A stretch of DNA of 64,000 bases from Nocardiopsis metallicus (GTDB taxonomy: Bacteria > Actinomycetota > Actinomycetes > Streptosporangiales > Streptosporangiaceae), in assembly GCF_014201115.1 (NCBI RefSeq), contig NZ_JACHDO010000001.1, positions 7,378,001 through 7,442,000 of the forward strand. Reading direction: 5' to 3'. Below, piece after piece: positions 7,940 through 16,685 of the stretch. Made by a program: the position numbers and the translations under genes. The notes below the pieces were generated by a model. The model saw only the letters and a list, made by a program, of their open reading frames with translations. It was not told where the DNA came from and searched no databases. Position 1 is the first letter of the stretch; each line of letters starts with the position of its first letter.

Positions 7940-8161
7940 ATGGACATCGCCGCTATCGAAGGCAGCATCAACACCGTCGGCTACGGCATCAGCGTCATCG
8001 GCGCCGGTATCGGTGTCGGTCTCGTGTTCGGTATGGGTATGCAGGCCATCGCCCGCCAGCCCGAGGCCCGCGGCCCGCTCCAGACCAACATCTTCCTGGG
8101 CTTCGCGCTCATCGAGGCCCTCGCCATTCTGGGCTTCGTGCTCGCGTTCGCCATCGGTTAA
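7940..8161 (+). CDS. atpE: F0F1 ATP synthase subunit c
   Basis: This 73-residue hairpin of two membrane helices is the monomer of the rotor ring. The polar loop is ARQPEARG (residues 38-45). The proton-carrying carboxylate is E59 in ALIEALA, as in other actinobacteria. The glycine-rich first helix (GAGIGVGLVFG) packs the ring. The ATG at 7940 follows AAAGGGAAA. This is the subunit targeted by diarylquinolines in mycobacteria. Confidence 0.97.
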   Translation: MDIAAIEGSINTVGYGISVIGAGIGVGLVFGMGMQAIARQPEARGPLQTNIFLGFALIEALAILGFVLAFAIG

Positions 8162-8214
8162 TCGGGCATTGCCAACCGTTTTCTGATGGCAACTGACGCG
8201 AAGGAGGGCTGACC

Positions 8215-8760
8215 ATGTTGTTGGAGCTGGCAGCCGATTACAACATTCTGCGGATCGACCCGGTTAAGGCCGCCTTCGGTGCGATCGCGCTCGCCGTGGT
8301 CTACTTCTTTGTGGCCCGCAAGGCGGTCCCCAAGGTCATGAAGGTCCTCGACGAGCGTCACGACGCCATCGAGGGCGGCATCGAGCGGGCCAAGCGCGCC
8401 GAGGCCGAGGCCGAGGAGATCCGCCAGCAGTACCGCGAGAAGCTCGAAGAGTCTCACCGCGAGTACGCACAGGAACTCGAGAAGGCCAAGGAGCAGCGCG
8501 CGGCGATCATCGCCGAGGCTCGCGAGGAGGCCCAGGCCGAGGCGGCCCGGATCATCGAGTCCGCCAAGGCGCAGATCGAGGCCGACCGGCAGCAGGCGTT
8601 CGTCCAGCTGCGCGGCGAGATCGGCACCCTGTCCACTGAGCTCGCCAGCCGCATCGTCGGCGAGACGCTCAGCGACAGCACCGCTCAGACGCGTGTGGTT
8701 GACCGGTTCCTGGCGGAGCTGGAGCAGGACGAGAGCGCGAAGCAAGCCGAGGTGCGCTGA
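8215..8760 (+). CDS. atpF: F0F1 ATP synthase subunit b
   Basis: Subunit b is the peripheral stalk. One membrane helix near residues 18-40 is followed by about 130 residues of charged, Ala/Glu/Arg-rich helix with heptad character, typical of the dimeric b stalk. The length of 181 residues is normal. It is a separate gene, unlike the b-delta fusion of mycobacteria. The ATG at 8215 is preceded by GAAGGAGG. The stop overlaps the atpH start (TGATG), indicating coupled translation. Confidence 0.96.
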   Translation: MLLELAADYNILRIDPVKAAFGAIALAVVYFFVARKAVPKVMKVLDERHDAIEGGIERAKRAEAEAEEIRQQYREKLEESHREYAQELEKAKEQRAAIIAEAREEAQAEAARIIESAKAQIEADRQQAFVQLRGEIGTLSTELASRIVGETLSDSTAQTRVVDRFLAELEQDESAKQAEVR

Positions 8761-9581
8761 TGCGTGGTATCAGCCGTAACTCCCTGGCTGAGGCGACCCG
8801 GCGCCTGGACGAGAACGTCCTGGCGTCGGCGGACGCCTCTCAGCACGCGGTCTCGCTCGGCGGCGAACTCTTCGAGGTCGTCGCCCTGCTCGGCGGCGAG
8901 CACTCGCTGCGCCGCTGGCTCGCGGACCCGGCCAACCCGGTCGAGAAGAAGACCGGCCTGATCGGTCAGATCCTCGAGGGCAAGGTGTCGCCGTCCACGG
9001 TCATCGTGGTCAACGACGTCGTGTCCCAGCCGTGGGCGGCCCCCCGCGACATGGTGGACGCTCTGGAGCGCCTCGCGGTCTACGCGACCGTGGCCTCCGT
9101 CGAGGGCACCCGCCTGGACGAGCTCGAGGACGAACTGTTCCGCTTCCAGCGGATCGTCATCGCGCAGCCGGACCTGCGTGCGGCGCTCACCCGTGACGGC
9201 GTGGCCGCCTCGCACCAGCACTCCCTGATCGAGAACCTGCTTTCGGGCAAGGTGAGCTCCGCGACGCTGGCCCTGGTCGGCGAAGCGGTCACCCGCCCCC
9301 GGGGACGTACCCTGGAGCAGGCGCTCGACAACTTCGGGCAGCTGGTCGCCGAGCGCGCTCAGCGCTACGTCGCAGTGGTGCGCAGCGCGGTTCCGCTGAG
9401 CGAGGCGCACCAGGACCGTCTCCGGGCGCTCCTCCAGCGCAAGTACGGCCGCGATATCCATCTGAACACCGAGGTCGTCCCCGAGATCGTGGGTGGACTC
9501 TCCATCCAGGTGGGCGACGAGGTCATCGACGGCACCATCGCCGGGCGCATCGCTGAGGTCCAGCGCCGTCTGGCTAGCTGA
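8760..9581 (+). CDS. atpH: F0F1 ATP synthase subunit delta
   Basis: Delta (OSCP) links the b stalk to the top of the alpha3beta3 head. The protein has 273 residues, longer than the approximately 180 of E. coli but usual for Streptomyces-type actinobacteria, with an extra N-terminal segment of about 90 residues. The C-terminal EVVPEIVGGLSIQVGDEVIDGTIAGRI region is the conserved delta signature. The ATG at 8760 shares one base with the atpF stop. Confidence 0.95.
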   Translation: MRGISRNSLAEATRRLDENVLASADASQHAVSLGGELFEVVALLGGEHSLRRWLADPANPVEKKTGLIGQILEGKVSPSTVIVVNDVVSQPWAAPRDMVDALERLAVYATVASVEGTRLDELEDELFRFQRIVIAQPDLRAALTRDGVAASHQHSLIENLLSGKVSSATLALVGEAVTRPRGRTLEQALDNFGQLVAERAQRYVAVVRSAVPLSEAHQDRLRALLQRKYGRDIHLNTEVVPEIVGGLSIQVGDEVIDGTIAGRIAEVQRRLAS

Positions 9582-9654
9582 CACACGCGAAAAACGCAAG
9601 GCAAGCACGCACGGCGCCAGCCCGGCGCCATTTGAGAGCAAGGACAACGTAGAG

Positions 9655-11295
9655 ATGGCGGAGCTGACGATCCGGCCGGATGAGATCCGGGACGCGCTAC
9701 AGCGCTTCGTCCAGTCGTACGAGCCTGACGCCACCCGCGCGGAAGAGGTCGGAACCGTCACCTACTCCGGTGACGGCATCGCCCGTGTCGGTGGCCTTCC
9801 CTCGGCGATGGCGAACGAGCTGCTGGAGTTCGAGGACGGCACCCTGGGCATGGCCCAGAACCTTGAGATCGGCGAGATCGGTGTCGTGGTGCTGGGTGAC
9901 TTCACCGGTATCGAGGAGGGGCAGAAGGTGCGTCGCACCGGCAAGCTCCTCTCGGTCCCGGTGAGCGACAACTTCCTCGGCCGTGTGGTGGACCCCCTGG
10001 GCAACCCCATCGACGGCAAGGGTGAGATCGAGGCGACCGAGACCCGCGAGCTGGAGCTCCAGGCCGCGACCGTGATGGAGCGCCAGCCGGTTCACGAGCC
10101 GCTCCAGACCGGTATCAAGTCGATCGACACCATGACCCCGGTCGGCCGCGGCCAGCGCCAGCTGGTCATCGGTGACCGACAGACCGGCAAGACCGCGATC
10201 GGTATCGACGCGATCATCAACCAGAAGGCGAACTGGGAGACCGGTGACCCCGCGAAGCAGGTGCGCTGCATCTACGTCGCGGTCGGTCAGAAGGGCTCGA
10301 CCATCGCCAGCGTGCGAGGGGCCCTCGAAGAGGCCGGCGCGATGGAGTACACCACCATCGTCGCCTCCCCGGCGTCCGACCCGGCCGGCTTCAAGTACCT
10401 CTCCCCGTACACCGGTTCGGCCCTGGGCCAGCACTGGATGTACGAGGGCAAGCACGTCCTCATCGTCTTCGACGACCTGACCAAGCAGGCCGAGGCCTAC
10501 CGCGCCGTCTCCCTCCTGCTGCGCCGCCCGCCGGGCCGTGAGGCCTACCCGGGTGACGTCTTCTACCTCCACTCCCGTCTCCTGGAGCGCTGCGCGAAGC
10601 TCTCCGACGAGCTGGGTGCCGGTTCGATGACGGCCCTGCCGATCATCGAGACCAAGGCGGGCGACGTCTCGGCGTACATCCCCACCAACGTCATCTCGAT
10701 CACCGACGGTCAGGTCTTCCTGAACTCGGACCTGTTCAACCAGGGCCAGCGTCCGGCGATCGACGTCGGTGTCTCCGTCTCCCGAGTCGGTGGCGCCGCG
10801 CAGACCAAGGCCACCAAGAAGGTCTCCGGCACGCTGCGTCTGGGCCTGGCCCAGTACCGCGAGCTCGAGGCGTTCTCCGCCTTCGGTTCGGACCTGGACG
10901 CCGTCTCCAAGCAGCAGCTGGAGCGCGGTGCCCGGATGATGGAGCTCCTCAAGCAGGGCCAGTACTCGCCCTTCTCCATGGAGAAGACGGTCGTCTCGAT
11001 CTGGATGGGTAACACCGGTCTGATCGACGAGGTCCCGGTCGAGGACGTGCGCCGCTTCGAGGACGACTTCCTCTCCTACCTGGACCGCGAGCACAAGGCC
11101 GTTCTCGACACCATCCGGGACAGCGGCAAGTTCGAGGACGACAGCCAGAAGACCCTGCAGGCCGCGATCGAGAAGTTCAAGCAGAGCTTCCAGACCTCGG
11201 CCGGCACCCTCCTGGGCACCGAGGCCGAGACCGAGGCGCTCACCGAGGAGAAGGTCGGCCAGGAGACCATCAAGGTCGCCAAGGGCGGGAAGTAA
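9655..11295 (+). CDS. atpA: F0F1 ATP synthase subunit alpha
   Basis: Alpha carries the non-catalytic nucleotide sites of the F1 head. The 546-residue protein has the P-loop GDRQTGKTA near residue 171 and the ATP synthase signature PAIDVGVSVSRVGG. The ATG at 9655 gives the canonical MAELTIRPDEI N-terminus; an in-frame extension upstream overlaps atpH and is rejected. The extended C-terminal tail of about 35 residues resembles the actinobacterial alpha tail that suppresses ATP hydrolysis in mycobacteria. That function here is inferred. Confidence 0.97.
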   Translation: MAELTIRPDEIRDALQRFVQSYEPDATRAEEVGTVTYSGDGIARVGGLPSAMANELLEFEDGTLGMAQNLEIGEIGVVVLGDFTGIEEGQKVRRTGKLLSVPVSDNFLGRVVDPLGNPIDGKGEIEATETRELELQAATVMERQPVHEPLQTGIKSIDTMTPVGRGQRQLVIGDRQTGKTAIGIDAIINQKANWETGDPAKQVRCIYVAVGQKGSTIASVRGALEEAGAMEYTTIVASPASDPAGFKYLSPYTGSALGQHWMYEGKHVLIVFDDLTKQAEAYRAVSLLLRRPPGREAYPGDVFYLHSRLLERCAKLSDELGAGSMTALPIIETKAGDVSAYIPTNVISITDGQVFLNSDLFNQGQRPAIDVGVSVSRVGGAAQTKATKKVSGTLRLGLAQYRELEAFSAFGSDLDAVSKQQLERGARMMELLKQGQYSPFSMEKTVVSIWMGNTGLIDEVPVEDVRRFEDDFLSYLDREHKAVLDTIRDSGKFEDDSQKTLQAAIEKFKQSFQTSAGTLLGTEAETEALTEEKVGQETIKVAKGGK

Positions 11296-11298
11296 CCC

Positions 11299-12219
11299 AT
11301 GGGTGCACAGCTTCGCGTCTATCGCCGGAGGATCCGTGCGACGAAGGCGACGGCGAAGATCACCCGTGCGATGGAGCTGATCGCCGCCACGCGCATCACC
11401 AAGGCGCAGCGCGCGGCCGAGGCTGCCGGTCCCTACGCACGGGAGATCACGCGGGCGGTGTCGGCCCTGGCCAGCCGGGTGACGGATCACCCGCTGCTGA
11501 CCGAGGCCGAGAACCCCACCCGCGCGGCCGTCCTGGTCATCACCAGTGACAAGGGTCTGGCCGGCGCCTACTCGACCAACGTCATCAAGGAGGCCGAGGC
11601 CCTCACCCAGCTCCTGCGGGAGCAGGGCAAGGAGGTCCTCACCTACATGGTGGGCCGCAAGGGTGCGGCGTTCTACAAGTTCCGCGACCGCAAGGTCGAG
11701 GAGTCTTGGGAAGGCTTCACCGAGCGTCCGACCTACGCGCACGCCCAGGAGATCGGCTCCGCTCTCATGGAGAGGTTCTCCCAGGACACCGCCGAGGGCG
11801 GTGTCGACGAGATCCACGTGGTCTCCACGGAGTTCGTGTCGATGCTGACCCAGCGGGCCGGGGCGGTTCGCGCCCTTCCGCTGGAGGTGGAAGAGGTCGA
11901 GGCCGAGGAACTCGAGGAGAGCCACGGTGGCCAGGCGCTGCCGCTCTACGAGTTCGAGCCCTCCGCGGAGGAGGTCCTGGACCAGCTGCTCCCGCAGTAC
12001 GTGGTCAACCGGATCTACGCCTCCCTCCTCGAGTCCGCCGCCTCCCAGCAGGCGTCCCGTCGCGCGGCCATGAAGGCCGCGACCGACAACGCGGAAGAGC
12101 TCGTCAAGAACCTGACCAGTCTGGCCAACCAGGCCCGTCAGGCCGAGATCACCAATGAGATCAGTGAGATTGTCGGCGGTGCCGATGCACTCTCTGGGTC
12201 CAGCGCGGGAAGTGAGTAA
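11299..12219 (+). CDS. atpG: F0F1 ATP synthase subunit gamma
   Basis: Gamma is the rotating central shaft. The 306-residue protein starts with MGAQLRVYRRRIRATKATAKIT and ends with the paired C-terminal helix (ASQQASRRAAMKAATDNAEELV), the two conserved ends of the family. The central Rossmann-like part contains VITSDKGLAGAYSTNV. The ATG at 11299 lies 3 nt after the atpA stop. An acidic insertion around residues 195-210 is common in actinobacteria. Confidence 0.96.
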   Translation: MGAQLRVYRRRIRATKATAKITRAMELIAATRITKAQRAAEAAGPYAREITRAVSALASRVTDHPLLTEAENPTRAAVLVITSDKGLAGAYSTNVIKEAEALTQLLREQGKEVLTYMVGRKGAAFYKFRDRKVEESWEGFTERPTYAHAQEIGSALMERFSQDTAEGGVDEIHVVSTEFVSMLTQRAGAVRALPLEVEEVEAEELEESHGGQALPLYEFEPSAEEVLDQLLPQYVVNRIYASLLESAASQQASRRAAMKAATDNAEELVKNLTSLANQARQAEITNEISEIVGGADALSGSSAGSE

Positions 12220-12224
12220 GAGAA

Positions 12225-13670
12225 GTGACTGCGACAGTTGAAGGTACGGCCGGCGCTGGCACCGCCACCGGCCGGATCGCCCGGGTCACCGGCCCGGTCG
12301 TCGACGTGGAGTTCCCCGTCGGCTCCCTGCCTGCCATCTACAACGCCCTGCACACCGATGTGAGCATCGGCGGCACGGAGAAGGTCGTGACCCTGGAGGT
12401 CGCCCAGCACCTGGGTGACAACCTGGTCCGCGCCATCTCCCTGGCCCCGCAGGACGGCATGGTCCGTGGCGCCGAGGTGCGCGACACCGGCGCGCCGATC
12501 AGCGTGCCCGTCGGCGACGTCGTCAAGGGCCACGTGTTCAACACCCTGGGCGAGTCCATGGACGTGCCCACGGCCGAGCTCGGTGTGACCGAGCGCTGGC
12601 CGATCCACCGCAAGGCCCCTGCCTTCGACCAGCTCGAGTCCAAGACCGAGATGATGGTCACGGGCATCAAGGTGATCGACCTCCTCACCCCGTACGTGCG
12701 CGGTGGGAAGATCGGCCTCTTCGGTGGCGCGGGTGTGGGCAAGACGGTGCTCATCCAGGAGATGATCACCCGTATCGCCCGTAACTTCGGTGGTGTGTCC
12801 GTGTTCGCCGGTGTCGGTGAGCGCACCCGTGAGGGTACGGACCTCTTCCTGGAGATGGACGAGATGGGCGTCCTTCCGGACACCGCGCTCGTCTTCGGCC
12901 AGATGGACGAGCCCCCGGGCACCCGTCTGCGCGTGGCGCTCTCGGCTCTGACGATGGCGGAGTACTTCCGTGACGTCCAGGGCCAGGACGTGCTGCTCTT
13001 CATCGACAACATCTTCCGTTTCACCCAGGCGGGTATGGAGGTCTCCACGCTGCTGGGCCGTATGCCCTCGGCCGTGGGCTACCAGCCCAACCTGGCTGAC
13101 GAGATGGGTCAGCTCCAGGAGCGGATCACCTCGACGCGTGGTCACTCGATCACCTCGATGCAGGCGATCTACGTCCCCGCGGACGACTACACCGACCCGG
13201 CTCCGGCGACCACCTTCGCCCACCTGGACGCGACGACCGAGCTCTCCCGCCCGATCTCGCAGAAGGGCATCTACCCGGCGGTCGACCCGCTGGCCTCCAC
13301 CTCCCGTATCCTCGACCCGCAGTACGTGGGTGAGGAGCACTACCAGGTGGCCCAGCGCGTCAAGGAGATCCTGCAGCGCAACAACGACCTGCAGGACCAG
13401 ATCGCCATTCTGGGTATGGACGAGCTGTCCGAAGAGGACAAGATCATCGTCAACCGGGCCCGTCGCCTGGAGCGCTTCCTCTCCCAGAACATGTTCGTGG
13501 CGGAGAAGTTCACCGGCACCCCGGGTGTGTTCGTGCCCCTCGAGGAGACCATCGCGTCCTTCAAGGGTCTGTGCGACGGCGAGTACGACCACCTTCCCGA
13601 GCAGGCCTTCCTCGACGTCGGCAACATCGACATGGTCGTGGAGAAGGCCAAGAAGCTGCAGGAAGGCTAG
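12225..13670 (+). CDS. atpD: F0F1 ATP synthase subunit beta
   Basis: Beta carries the three catalytic sites. The 481-residue protein has the Walker A GGAGVGKTV near residue 168, the catalytic glutamate in GERTREG, the Walker B LLFIDNIFRF and the family signature PAVDPLASTSRIL. The GTG at 12225 is 5 nt after the atpG stop. The downstream 153 nt before atpC hold two strong hairpins, which may lower epsilon expression. Confidence 0.98.
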   Translation: MTATVEGTAGAGTATGRIARVTGPVVDVEFPVGSLPAIYNALHTDVSIGGTEKVVTLEVAQHLGDNLVRAISLAPQDGMVRGAEVRDTGAPISVPVGDVVKGHVFNTLGESMDVPTAELGVTERWPIHRKAPAFDQLESKTEMMVTGIKVIDLLTPYVRGGKIGLFGGAGVGKTVLIQEMITRIARNFGGVSVFAGVGERTREGTDLFLEMDEMGVLPDTALVFGQMDEPPGTRLRVALSALTMAEYFRDVQGQDVLLFIDNIFRFTQAGMEVSTLLGRMPSAVGYQPNLADEMGQLQERITSTRGHSITSMQAIYVPADDYTDPAPATTFAHLDATTELSRPISQKGIYPAVDPLASTSRILDPQYVGEEHYQVAQRVKEILQRNNDLQDQIAILGMDELSEEDKIIVNRARRLERFLSQNMFVAEKFTGTPGVFVPLEETIASFKGLCDGEYDHLPEQAFLDVGNIDMVVEKAKKLQEG

Positions 13671-13692
13671 GACTGCGCGTCAATGCCCCCGC

Positions 13693-13727
13693 ACCGCGCG
13701 GCTGACCGACAGGGTCGGCCGCGCGGT
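13693..13727 (+). other. First hairpin in the atpD-atpC gap
   Basis: A 15-bp stem (13693-13707 with 13713-13727, one G-U pair) encloses a 5-nt loop 22 nt after the atpD stop. It is terminator-like in strength but has no U-run and lies inside the operon. Confidence 0.55.
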
Positions 13728-13756
13728 CGGGGGTGACGGGCGGGTCTAGTTCTCGG

Positions 13757-13791
13757 GCGGGGCCGAGTATCGGTTCGTACTCGGCTCCGCC
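13757..13791 (+). other. Second hairpin in the atpD-atpC gap
   Basis: A stem of about 14 bp (13757-13770 with 13778-13791, including a G-U pair) lies 32 nt upstream of the atpC start. With the first hairpin it could act as a partial terminator or processing site that sets the epsilon to beta ratio. Confidence 0.55.
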
Positions 13792-13823
13792 GAACCCACC
13801 CGCTAGCCGAGGAGTTTGTGGCA

Positions 13824-14213
13824 GTGTCGAAGAAGCTTTTCGTCGAGATCGTCTCTCCGGACCGTCAGGTCTGGGCGGGCGAGGGCGACATGGTCATCGC
13901 GAAGACCGTCGAGGGCGAGATCGGCGTTCAGCCCGGGCACGTCCCGGTGCTGTCGCTTCTGGCCGAGGACGCGGTCGTTCGCGTTCTGGGCGCGCGTGAG
14001 ACCGGAGAGATCCGGGCCGCCGCCCACGGCGGGTACATCTCGGTTTCGGGTGAGGGTCGGATCTCCATCCTCGCCGAGACCGCGGAGCTCGCCGAGGACA
14101 TCGATGTGGACCGTGCGCGCGAGGCGCTGAGGGGTGCGGGCGAGTCGGGCGACAGCCAGGCCGCGGCCCGTGCGCGCAGCCGCCTGCGTGCCATTGGCGA
14201 GGAAGTCGCCTAG
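13824..14213 (+). CDS. atpC: F0F1 ATP synthase subunit epsilon
   Basis: Epsilon couples the shaft to the c-ring and inhibits ATP hydrolysis. The 129-residue protein has the N-terminal beta-sandwich (VEIVSPDRQVWAGEG, EGEIGVQPGHVPVLS) and a C-terminal two-helix tail from about residue 90. Two GTG codons are possible. The one at 13824 sits 9 nt after GAGGAG (13809-13814), whereas 13818 is only 3 nt away, so 13824 is preferred; the alternative adds two residues. It is the last gene of the atp cluster. Confidence 0.95.
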   Translation: MSKKLFVEIVSPDRQVWAGEGDMVIAKTVEGEIGVQPGHVPVLSLLAEDAVVRVLGARETGEIRAAAHGGYISVSGEGRISILAETAELAEDIDVDRAREALRGAGESGDSQAAARARSRLRAIGEEVA

Positions 14214-14234
14214 CGAAGCCGGGAGGCACGGGAC

Positions 14235-14741
14235 GTGGGTGTGGAACCGCTTCAGGGAACGCCGTGGTTGGAGTCCTTGGGGTGGGTGGTCATCGCCCTG
14301 CTCGTCACCCTCTCTCTGGTGCTGGGCGCCGGTGTGATGCGGCGGTTCGTGCTGCTGCGCAGCGGCGGTGCCGTCGAGTGCTACCTGCGTGTACGCGGGG
14401 GGAAAGGGCGTCGGGGCTCCTGGCGGATCGGCTTCGGCCGGTACGGTTCGGATGCCTTCGGCTGGTTCCCGATCCTCTCGCTCAGACCGCGGCCGACAGC
14501 GAGGCTGTCGCGCCGCGGTCTTGTCGTTGTGGGGCGCCGCTCCCCGGGCCCGGGCGACGTTCACCCGCCCGCGGACGCGAACCTGCCCGCGCACGTCACG
14601 GTCCTGGAGATCGGCTGGACGGCCGCGGACGGCAGCGACCCCGAGGAGGCGACCCACGAGGTCGCCATGGGTGAGAGCGCTCTCACCGGGTTCCTGTCCT
14701 GGATCGAGTCGATGCCCCCGGGGACCCGCTGGGAGGCCTGA
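14235..14741 (+). CDS. DUF2550 family membrane-anchored protein
   Basis: This 168-residue protein has one N-terminal membrane helix (about residues 16-35) and a cytoplasmic domain with GAVECYLRVRG and GRYGSDAFGWFPILSLRPRP. These are the marks of DUF2550, a family found directly after atpC in most actinobacteria (Rv1312 in M. tuberculosis). The GTG at 14235 is preceded by GGGAGG. Its function is unknown, and the conserved place beside the ATP synthase suggests an envelope or bioenergetic role. Confidence 0.85.
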   Translation: MGVEPLQGTPWLESLGWVVIALLVTLSLVLGAGVMRRFVLLRSGGAVECYLRVRGGKGRRGSWRIGFGRYGSDAFGWFPILSLRPRPTARLSRRGLVVVGRRSPGPGDVHPPADANLPAHVTVLEIGWTAADGSDPEEATHEVAMGESALTGFLSWIESMPPGTRWEA

Positions 14742-14821
14742 CCCGTGAATGAGGGCAGGAGTGTCCGACCGGCCGGGCGCGGCGGTTCACAGGGGCGCAC
14801 GCGGTGTGTTTGCATGGGCCC

Positions 14822-15127
14822 ATGAGTACCATCGTGGCTTTCTCCGTTTCCCCGCTCGGCTCCGGCGAGTCCGTCGCCCCGGCCGTGGCCCGTGCAGTCA
14901 AGGTCGTGCGCGAGAGTGGTCTGCCCAACGAGACCTCGGCCATGTTCACCACCGTCGAGGGTGAGTGGGACGAGGTCATGGACGTGGTCAAGCGAGCCGT
15001 CCAGGCCGCGGGCGAGGGCGCGTCCAGGGTGAGCGCGACCCTGAAGGTGGATGTCCGTGAGGGCGTCACCGACGGCCTGCACAGCAAGGTGGAGGCCGTC
15101 GAGCGCGAACTCGACGGCCTCCAGTAG
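14822..15127 (+). CDS. MTH1187/YqgV-family thiamine-binding protein
   Basis: This 101-residue protein has a ferredoxin-like fold of the DUF77 family, whose members bind thiamine or its derivatives. Family marks are the VAFSVSPLGSGESVAPAVA start, MFTTVEGEWDEVMDVVKRA in the middle and a conserved strand RVSATLKVDVREG. The ATG at 14822 is chosen over upstream in-frame codons because it gives the family length. It is monocistronic and ends 17 nt before a strong bidirectional terminator. Confidence 0.85.
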   Translation: MSTIVAFSVSPLGSGESVAPAVARAVKVVRESGLPNETSAMFTTVEGEWDEVMDVVKRAVQAAGEGASRVSATLKVDVREGVTDGLHSKVEAVERELDGLQ

Positions 15128-15144
15128 CTCCTTGGCGAACCAGA

Positions 15145-15179
15145 GGGGACGGCACCCGGCGAGCACGGGTGCCGTCCCC
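15145..15179. terminator. Bidirectional terminator between convergent genes
   Basis: A 14-bp perfect stem (15145-15158 with 15166-15179) encloses a 7-nt loop, between the stop codons of the thiamine-binding gene (plus) and the membrane protein gene (minus). Confidence 0.8.
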
Positions 15180-15186
15180 TTGCGGA

Positions 15187-15651
15187 TCAACCCACCACGG
15201 GATCAGCCGCGCGGGCGGTGAAGTACTCCTTCGCGGACCTGTTGTAGAGCAGGGCCACCACGGTGAAGGCGAAGAGGGCCGAGATGATCGCGCCCAGGCT
15301 GTAGGCGGGGGCGATCAGCAGGGCCAGGATGATGACTCCGGCGGCGGCGTTGACGCCGATGGAGGCGGTTCGGGCCTGGGGGCGGCCCTTGCCGACCAGC
15401 ACCGCGAGCACGACGGCGGCGATGCCGTAGGCCAGGGCGAAGGCGGCCCCCAGGTAGGCGGCCCAGACGTACTCGCCGAGCTCCTCCATCTGTTCGGCCT
15501 GACCCGGCGGCAGCATGTCGTCCAGGGCTCCCGACTCGATGGCCGCCGCCCCGACGAGGCTGAAGAGCCCGTAGAAGATCTGGTAGACGGCGATCAGGAT
15601 CAGCAGCACCAGAACGGTGACCACACTGCCGGGCTTGGCTCTCGTGTTCAT
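15187..15651 (-). CDS. Hypothetical membrane protein
   Basis: This 154-residue protein has four predicted membrane helices (about residues 10-35, 62-85, 95-112 and 116-137) and a short polar C-terminus. I do not recognise a named family, although similar small four-helix proteins are common in actinomycetes. The ATG at 15651 follows GAGAGGAAG on the minus strand; an upstream start at 15687 lacks a binding site and adds a basic non-hydrophobic stretch. It is convergent with the thiamine-binding gene and downstream of the cobalamin adenosyltransferase. Confidence 0.7.
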   Translation of the reverse strand: MNTRAKPGSVVTVLVLLILIAVYQIFYGLFSLVGAAAIESGALDDMLPPGQAEQMEELGEYVWAAYLGAAFALAYGIAAVVLAVLVGKGRPQARTASIGVNAAAGVIILALLIAPAYSLGAIISALFAFTVVALLYNRSAKEYFTARAADPVVG

Positions 15652-15806
15652 GTGGCTTCTTCCTCTCCTGATAGGGGAGTAGCTCACTCAGAGCCCTAGC
15701 CGTTTTCCCGCCGTTGACACCTGTTCGCCGGAATCGGTCCCGTTCTCGCGGACGAGAGGACGCGCCCCCGGTGCCCGTGATCCGGGCTTTCGGCTGGTAG
15801 CGCGCC

Positions 15807-16403
15807 CTACCGTTCGCCGCCGGGCCTCCACAGGACCTCGTCACCGTCCTCGGCGACGTAGCGGCCCAGGATGAACAGCAGGTCGGAGAGACGGTTGAGG
15901 TACTGCGCGGTGAGCGGGTTGACGCTGTCCCCGTGCTCCTCGATCGCGGCCCAGACCGCGCGCTCGGCGCGGCGGACCACGATGCGGGCGGTGTGCACGA
16001 GGGCGACGGTCGGGGAGCCGCCGGGCAGGATGAAGCTGCGCAGGGTCGGCAGGTCCGCGTTGTAGGTGTCGCAGGCCTCCTCCAGGCGCGTGACGTACTC
16101 GGGCAGGACGCGCAGCGGCGGGTACTCGGGGTCGGGAACGATCGGGGTGGACAGGTCCGCGCCGAGGTCGAAGAGTTCGTTCTGGACGCGCCGCAGCAGG
16201 GCGCTCACGTCCTCGGGGAGCTCGCCCAGGGCCAGCGCGACACCGATGGCGGCGTTGGCCTCCTCGGTGTCCGCGTAGCCGATGAGGCGGGTGTCGTTCT
16301 TCGAGGTCCTGCTCATGTCGCCGAGCGCCGTCGTTCCGGCGTCACCGGTGCGGGTGTAGATCTTCGACAGCACTACCGGCTTGTCGGTGTCCCTTTTGGT
16401 CAT
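15807..16403 (-). CDS. Cob(I)alamin adenosyltransferase, PduO type
   Basis: The enzyme attaches the adenosyl group of ATP to cob(I)alamin, making the cofactor of acyl-CoA mutases. The 198-residue helical bundle shows the family motifs YTRTGDAGTTALGD near the N-terminus, VQNELFDLGADL, FILPGGS and VRRAERAVW with LNRLSDLLFILGRY near the end. The ATG at 16403 coincides with the start site predicted from TAGGGT, so the mRNA is probably leaderless. The neighbourhood resembles Rv1314c in mycobacteria. It probably serves the isobutyryl-CoA mutase encoded at 39.9 kb. Confidence 0.93.
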   Translation of the reverse strand: MTKRDTDKPVVLSKIYTRTGDAGTTALGDMSRTSKNDTRLIGYADTEEANAAIGVALALGELPEDVSALLRRVQNELFDLGADLSTPIVPDPEYPPLRVLPEYVTRLEEACDTYNADLPTLRSFILPGGSPTVALVHTARIVVRRAERAVWAAIEEHGDSVNPLTAQYLNRLSDLLFILGRYVAEDGDEVLWRPGGER

Positions 16404-16409
16404 GCCCTC

Positions 16410-16415
16410 ACCCTA
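16410..16415 (-). promoter_or_regulatory. -10 element of the cobalamin adenosyltransferase gene (leaderless)
   Basis: TAGGGT on the minus strand ends 7 nt before the A of ATG 16403, which places transcription start on the start codon. No ribosome-binding site is visible upstream of the ATG. Confidence 0.5.
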
Positions 16416-16646
16416 GAGCGTGTTTTCGAGGGCCCTGTGCGGGCGAGATCGCAGCCGCTCTGAACTCGACCGCGTCACGGAGGATAACTGTTCAGTATCA
16501 GGGGGTGAAGGTGACCTGTACCACTGATACCTTGTGGAGCAAGGGAGCTACACACAGTAGTTGCCAGCGGTGTTGACGCATGGACACCCGGACGGAACTG
16601 AGGGGGGACGTCCGGGGAGGGCCTGCGAGGGGGAGGCACCGCGTGA

Positions 16647-16685
16647 TGAGGGCGGCGTGGAACCGGGGGGTTCACGCCGCCCTCA
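16647..16685 (-). terminator. Terminator of the M28 peptidase gene
   Basis: A 13-bp perfect stem (16647-16659 with 16673-16685) encloses a 13-nt loop about 50 nt beyond the peptidase stop codon. Confidence 0.6.
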
